Origin: Liolophura sinensis
Lineage: Eukaryota > Mollusca > Polyplacophora > Chitonida > Chitonidae
Length of the DNA: 64,000 nucleotides
Direction: 5' to 3'
Assembly: GCF_032854445.1 (NCBI RefSeq)
Contig: NC_088305.1
Span: 18,649,717 to 18,713,716, forward strand
The notes under the pieces were generated by a model, which worked only from the letters and a program-made list of their open reading frames with translations, was not told the DNA's origin and did not search any database. Both the position numbers and the translations under genes were made by a program. This document shows positions 60,960-64,000 of this stretch, one piece after another. Numbering within the stretch: position 1 is the stretch's first letter; the number at the start of each line of letters is the position of its first letter.

Positions 60960-62363
60960 CTAAACATCTGTGTTCAGCAAACATCATGGTCAGTCTGGCA
61001 GAATCGGGTAACTCTGGTTGCCTCATGAAATCCATGTGTTGAGCTACATAACACAGGTAAAGCACAGAACCTTGTCTGCAAAGCATGTGCAATGCGATGT
61101 TGTCGTATTTAAGATTTAAGGATTCTTTGCTATCAAAAAAACTAGTATACAACGCAAAATATAACTATATAAAGCTGGCACATATAAGTATCGGTTTATA
61201 TAGGGAGCAGGCAGCAGTTTCACATCAATTACTGAATCTACTCCACGAATTTACTATTTGTGAATTAAACTAGTTCAGTAAATCATGGGCATATCTCTGT
61301 GAATCAAATAAATCATGGTGAGAAATTGACACTCATTCACTTAGCTCTTGTATTTTGTAGTAACAGGCTCAAAACAAAATTTTTTTTTATTTTAAACCTA
61401 TGTAATCACAAAATCCCCAGGAGTTCCCCCCTTGGTGGTCGCATCAACAGTTAGGTTTTTCCCAACCTGAGACACCCCACTTTCCCCTTGTTTTGTCAGG
61501 GATCATGATTTGATGAGCTGTCTATGACAATCACCCACCCAAAATTGGCAAGGAATCATTGATGGATAGAAAATGTATCCTTTTACTGATAATTTGTTAC
61601 AATACGAAAGCCATGGCAGTGGAGCTTGAAAAGGGCAGGTGCATTTCCTAAATTCATACAGGGAAGTTCATATACAATTACATGGCTGATGTTTAACCCT
61701 TAAAGAGCCATCCCTGTGCACACACGTCAGGTTAAAATTGCTAGTATGTGACATGGTACATCACGTAAAGATATGTTAAGCTTCTTGGGCAATTCAAAGA
61801 CCCTGTAGTGCAATTCAGTGCAAAAAACAAAATGTTTGGTCATTTCTGTACACATTTCTGGTGTGACTTCACATCACCCCATTTGACGCTACCATGACTT
61901 CACAAAATTCATCAACAGAAGAATCTTGGCTGAAATGGCTCTTTAAACTTCAAGCAACACAACATGATCTTCGCTCCCCTCTTCCTTAAGTAGAAGTGCT
62001 TTACAGGCAATGTAAATTGGGTCACAGTTAGTTAATTTTAGTCAAATACACTCAAAATACACACTTCCTCTTACACTCGGAATAGAAAAGCAGGCCATGT
62101 AACCTGGATGGAGGATTTTTTGTGCTTCTTTGAGGGTTCCTTTGATAATAAAAAACATATTCTTCTAACGAAAGAGGAATTGTCTTGGCATTCATATACA
62201 TGTGAAACAAATGTTTATTGGTAAGTTCAATGAAACTCATTGTTTAAAAATGTAATGTTTGCATTTTACCTGCAACCAATTATCCACCTATATACTGAAC
62301 CTAACGAGTTAATAGACTTCTGACTGAGCCTACATGAAACAACAGTCCTTTGTACGGAAGGGA

Positions 62364-62440
62364 TGGGGGGGGGGGGGGGGCGTACAGGGGGAGGGGCATA
62401 TACATGGGGTGGGGTGGGGGATGGGGGTGGGGTGGGGTGG
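62364..62440. repeat. G-rich tract
   Basis: A run of about 16 G followed by repeated GGGGTG units. It could form a G-quadruplex on the + strand. Confidence 0.85.
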
Positions 62441-62524
62441 GTCTACAAGCACTCCCTGATATTTCATTTTCATTCTGTCTGCAAAATCCTGGCTAACACT
62501 TAAATTTCTACACACTGAATCAAC

Positions 62525-62630
62525 AATTGGATATCTCCTTCATGCTATTGTGCTCTACATGTGTGCAAACCCTGAGATCAATACCTGCAGTACTTTCTGG
62601 GACATCACCACTAACATTTTAAGATTGCTT
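62525..62630 (+). repeat. Repeat E, partial copy
   Basis: Shows tgctattgtgctctacatg, tgtgcaaaccctgagatcaa and gacatcaccactaacatttt, the same blocks as at 60440-60540. Confidence 0.55.
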
Positions 62631-63504
62631 TCTCTATTACTGGACGCCGACACATGCAGAATTATGTCTGTACATTATACAGGCAAGCTAAGAAAAAGGG
62701 TGAAAACTGAATCTTTATTTCAAAAGGCGAATGTAAATTGCAGCTGTCACTGTTCATGTTGCCAGAAAATACACTCAGAACGCTGAGCAATGGAAGTTGA
62801 CAACTGAGCCAGGCAAGTGATCTGAAGTTTGAAAAAACTTCACTCTGCACCCTATACTTACTGGCAAATTCTAAACATGGATGTCAAAGCACTTATTGTT
62901 TCACATGTGCCTATACAGGCTTTACTCTTGCACATGTGTCAGTAAAGAATAAATTGTTCTATAAATAACTTGGAACTGATTAAGCAACATTCGCATATCC
63001 GGGTTTACGCCACTACATCTCTTTTCAGTCTACACCAAAAAGCATGTGCCGCCGTTTTGAAGTGGATTTAACAGCCAAAGTGTCATGCGAAATAGACCTA
63101 CCAAGTTTTTTAAATCAATGATTTAACATTGAGGCAGGCAAATACCAGAAATTGTTGAAAACAGATCTCAACATTTAATTTAATTGAGCTAAAGTGATCC
63201 TTGCAGATGACAATGAAACTATAATAGTTTTCTGGAGGATTTCAAAGCTAAAACTCAGATACATTTTCATACCCAGGCATTACTAGAAGTGATTCGTGTG
63301 ACACTTAAAAAAGGCAGTCAACATCGAGGCATACCATAGAACTTCTAACACTCAATGTGACCACAAGACAGCGAGTTAATTAGTTTCTTCTGTGAGGGGA
63401 GTAAATTAAACTGATAGTATTCGAGACTCCACCAGAAAATGCCAAAGAAATGAAAAGAGGTGGTGATTGCCAAATGCCATGAGCGGGTAAGAGATGAGAG
63501 CCAC

Positions 63505-63590
63505 GACCAACCACGGGTTGTTGAAAGACCTTCCACGTACTACCGGAGAGAAAACCAGTCACTTTATTTGGCGGCCAGCATTAGTATATG
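63505..63590 (-). repeat. SINE family A fragment, internally rearranged
   Basis: Shows cacgaccaaccacgggttgt, ccttccacgtactaccggag and aaaaccagtcac, then tttatttggcggccagcatt out of the normal order. This suggests a deletion/rearrangement or two overlapping fragments. Confidence 0.6.
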
Positions 63591-63847
63591 TTGGAGAAGT
63601 ACTAATTTGTTCAAGGTATGATTATCACTGCAATCTGATAATATCTGCCATACACAGATATACGACTGCGAGGCCCACTAAAAACGTTGTTATGTCGTCA
63701 TACAGGCGCGTGTAACTAACCTGTTACGACTAACGTCTTTTGTATTACCGAAATGGCACAAAATGTGACAATACACACCAATCGCATGCTCAGACATGTA
63801 GAAAGAACAACTATTAACTCTTCAGAACATCTTGAGAATATACGTAC

Positions 63848-63913
63848 GCTTGTTTTTCTGTTTTTTGTCTTCTTAATATCTATCCCAAATTGGTCCAGGT
63901 TGTTATCCTCCAT
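63848..63913 (-). CDS. Candidate first coding exon of the kinase gene
   Basis: The minus-strand ATG at 63913 opens a 22-codon stretch (MEDNNLDQFGID ... NRKTS) that ends at a donor gtacgt in phase 0. An in-frame TAG lies shortly upstream, consistent with a true start. It would join the candidate exon at 60959 in phase. A second ATG in another frame lies upstream and reaches a stop over the same bases. There is no homology support. Confidence 0.3.
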
Positions 63914-64000
63914 CAAATGACTCTATGTCTTCCTCATTCAACCCCATTTTCACCTAATGCAAAATATTTTTACGGTCAGGTAGCGCGAACCTATGGCGTT

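Noticed and set aside
1-64000. Retroviral, LINE reverse-transcriptase or transposase coding remnants
   Set aside because: I looked for conserved catalytic motifs in the translated frames and saw none. Only non-autonomous elements are evident.

Overview
The window reads as nuclear DNA of an invertebrate animal, most likely a lophotrochozoan (mollusc or brachiopod type). Coding exons are short, have GT/AG boundaries and are separated by kilobase introns. Most of the rest is AT-rich non-coding DNA full of short interspersed elements, tandem arrays and simple repeats. There are no bacterial operons, no CRISPR array and no viral genes. The lineage guess rests on the look of the SINEs, whose 3' domain (ggccgccgtcgtataagtg ... 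gtacggcgtaaaacacc) I associate with molluscan and related genomes. I could not check this by search. One run of 200 N marks an assembly gap at 16562-16761.

Three spliced protein-coding genes can be reconstructed. (1) On the + strand at 1760-6016, a 12-helix major facilitator superfamily transporter in three coding exons, 446 aa. It resembles the nodulin-like MFS group. (2) On the + strand at 35053-42633, a 170-aa single-pass membrane protein in six small exons whose phases all agree. It has a Trp/Tyr-rich juxtamembrane segment, a basic stop-transfer and two PPxY motifs, and so resembles the VOPP1/WBP1 group. No single reading frame shows it, and it has a TATA box at 34833. (3) On the - strand from 49508 to about 56558, with possible 5' exons out to 63913, a protein kinase of about 560 aa with a Tpl2/NIK-like (MAP3K8/MAP3K14) domain and an HLD instead of HRD catalytic loop. 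Genes 2 and 3 converge. The first two genes are separated by about 29 kb in which I see no convincing gene.

Repeats dominate. SINE family A has a tRNA-like head with A and B boxes and an (AAAT)n tail. It has about 20 copies, two near full length with target-site duplications. SINE family B has about 8 copies, three with clear target-site duplications. The two families share a related 3' domain. An element with terminal inverted repeats of about 85 bp (repeat C, best copy 20019-20913) and another dispersed family (repeat D) are each present several times. Tandem arrays with periods of 20, 23, 24, about 54, about 76 and 98 bp lie in introns and between genes.

Nothing suggests that the three genes form a functional unit. 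The main value of the window is the hidden PPxY membrane protein, the unusual kinase with an ambiguous splice junction, and the repeat families. I found no new multi-gene system.
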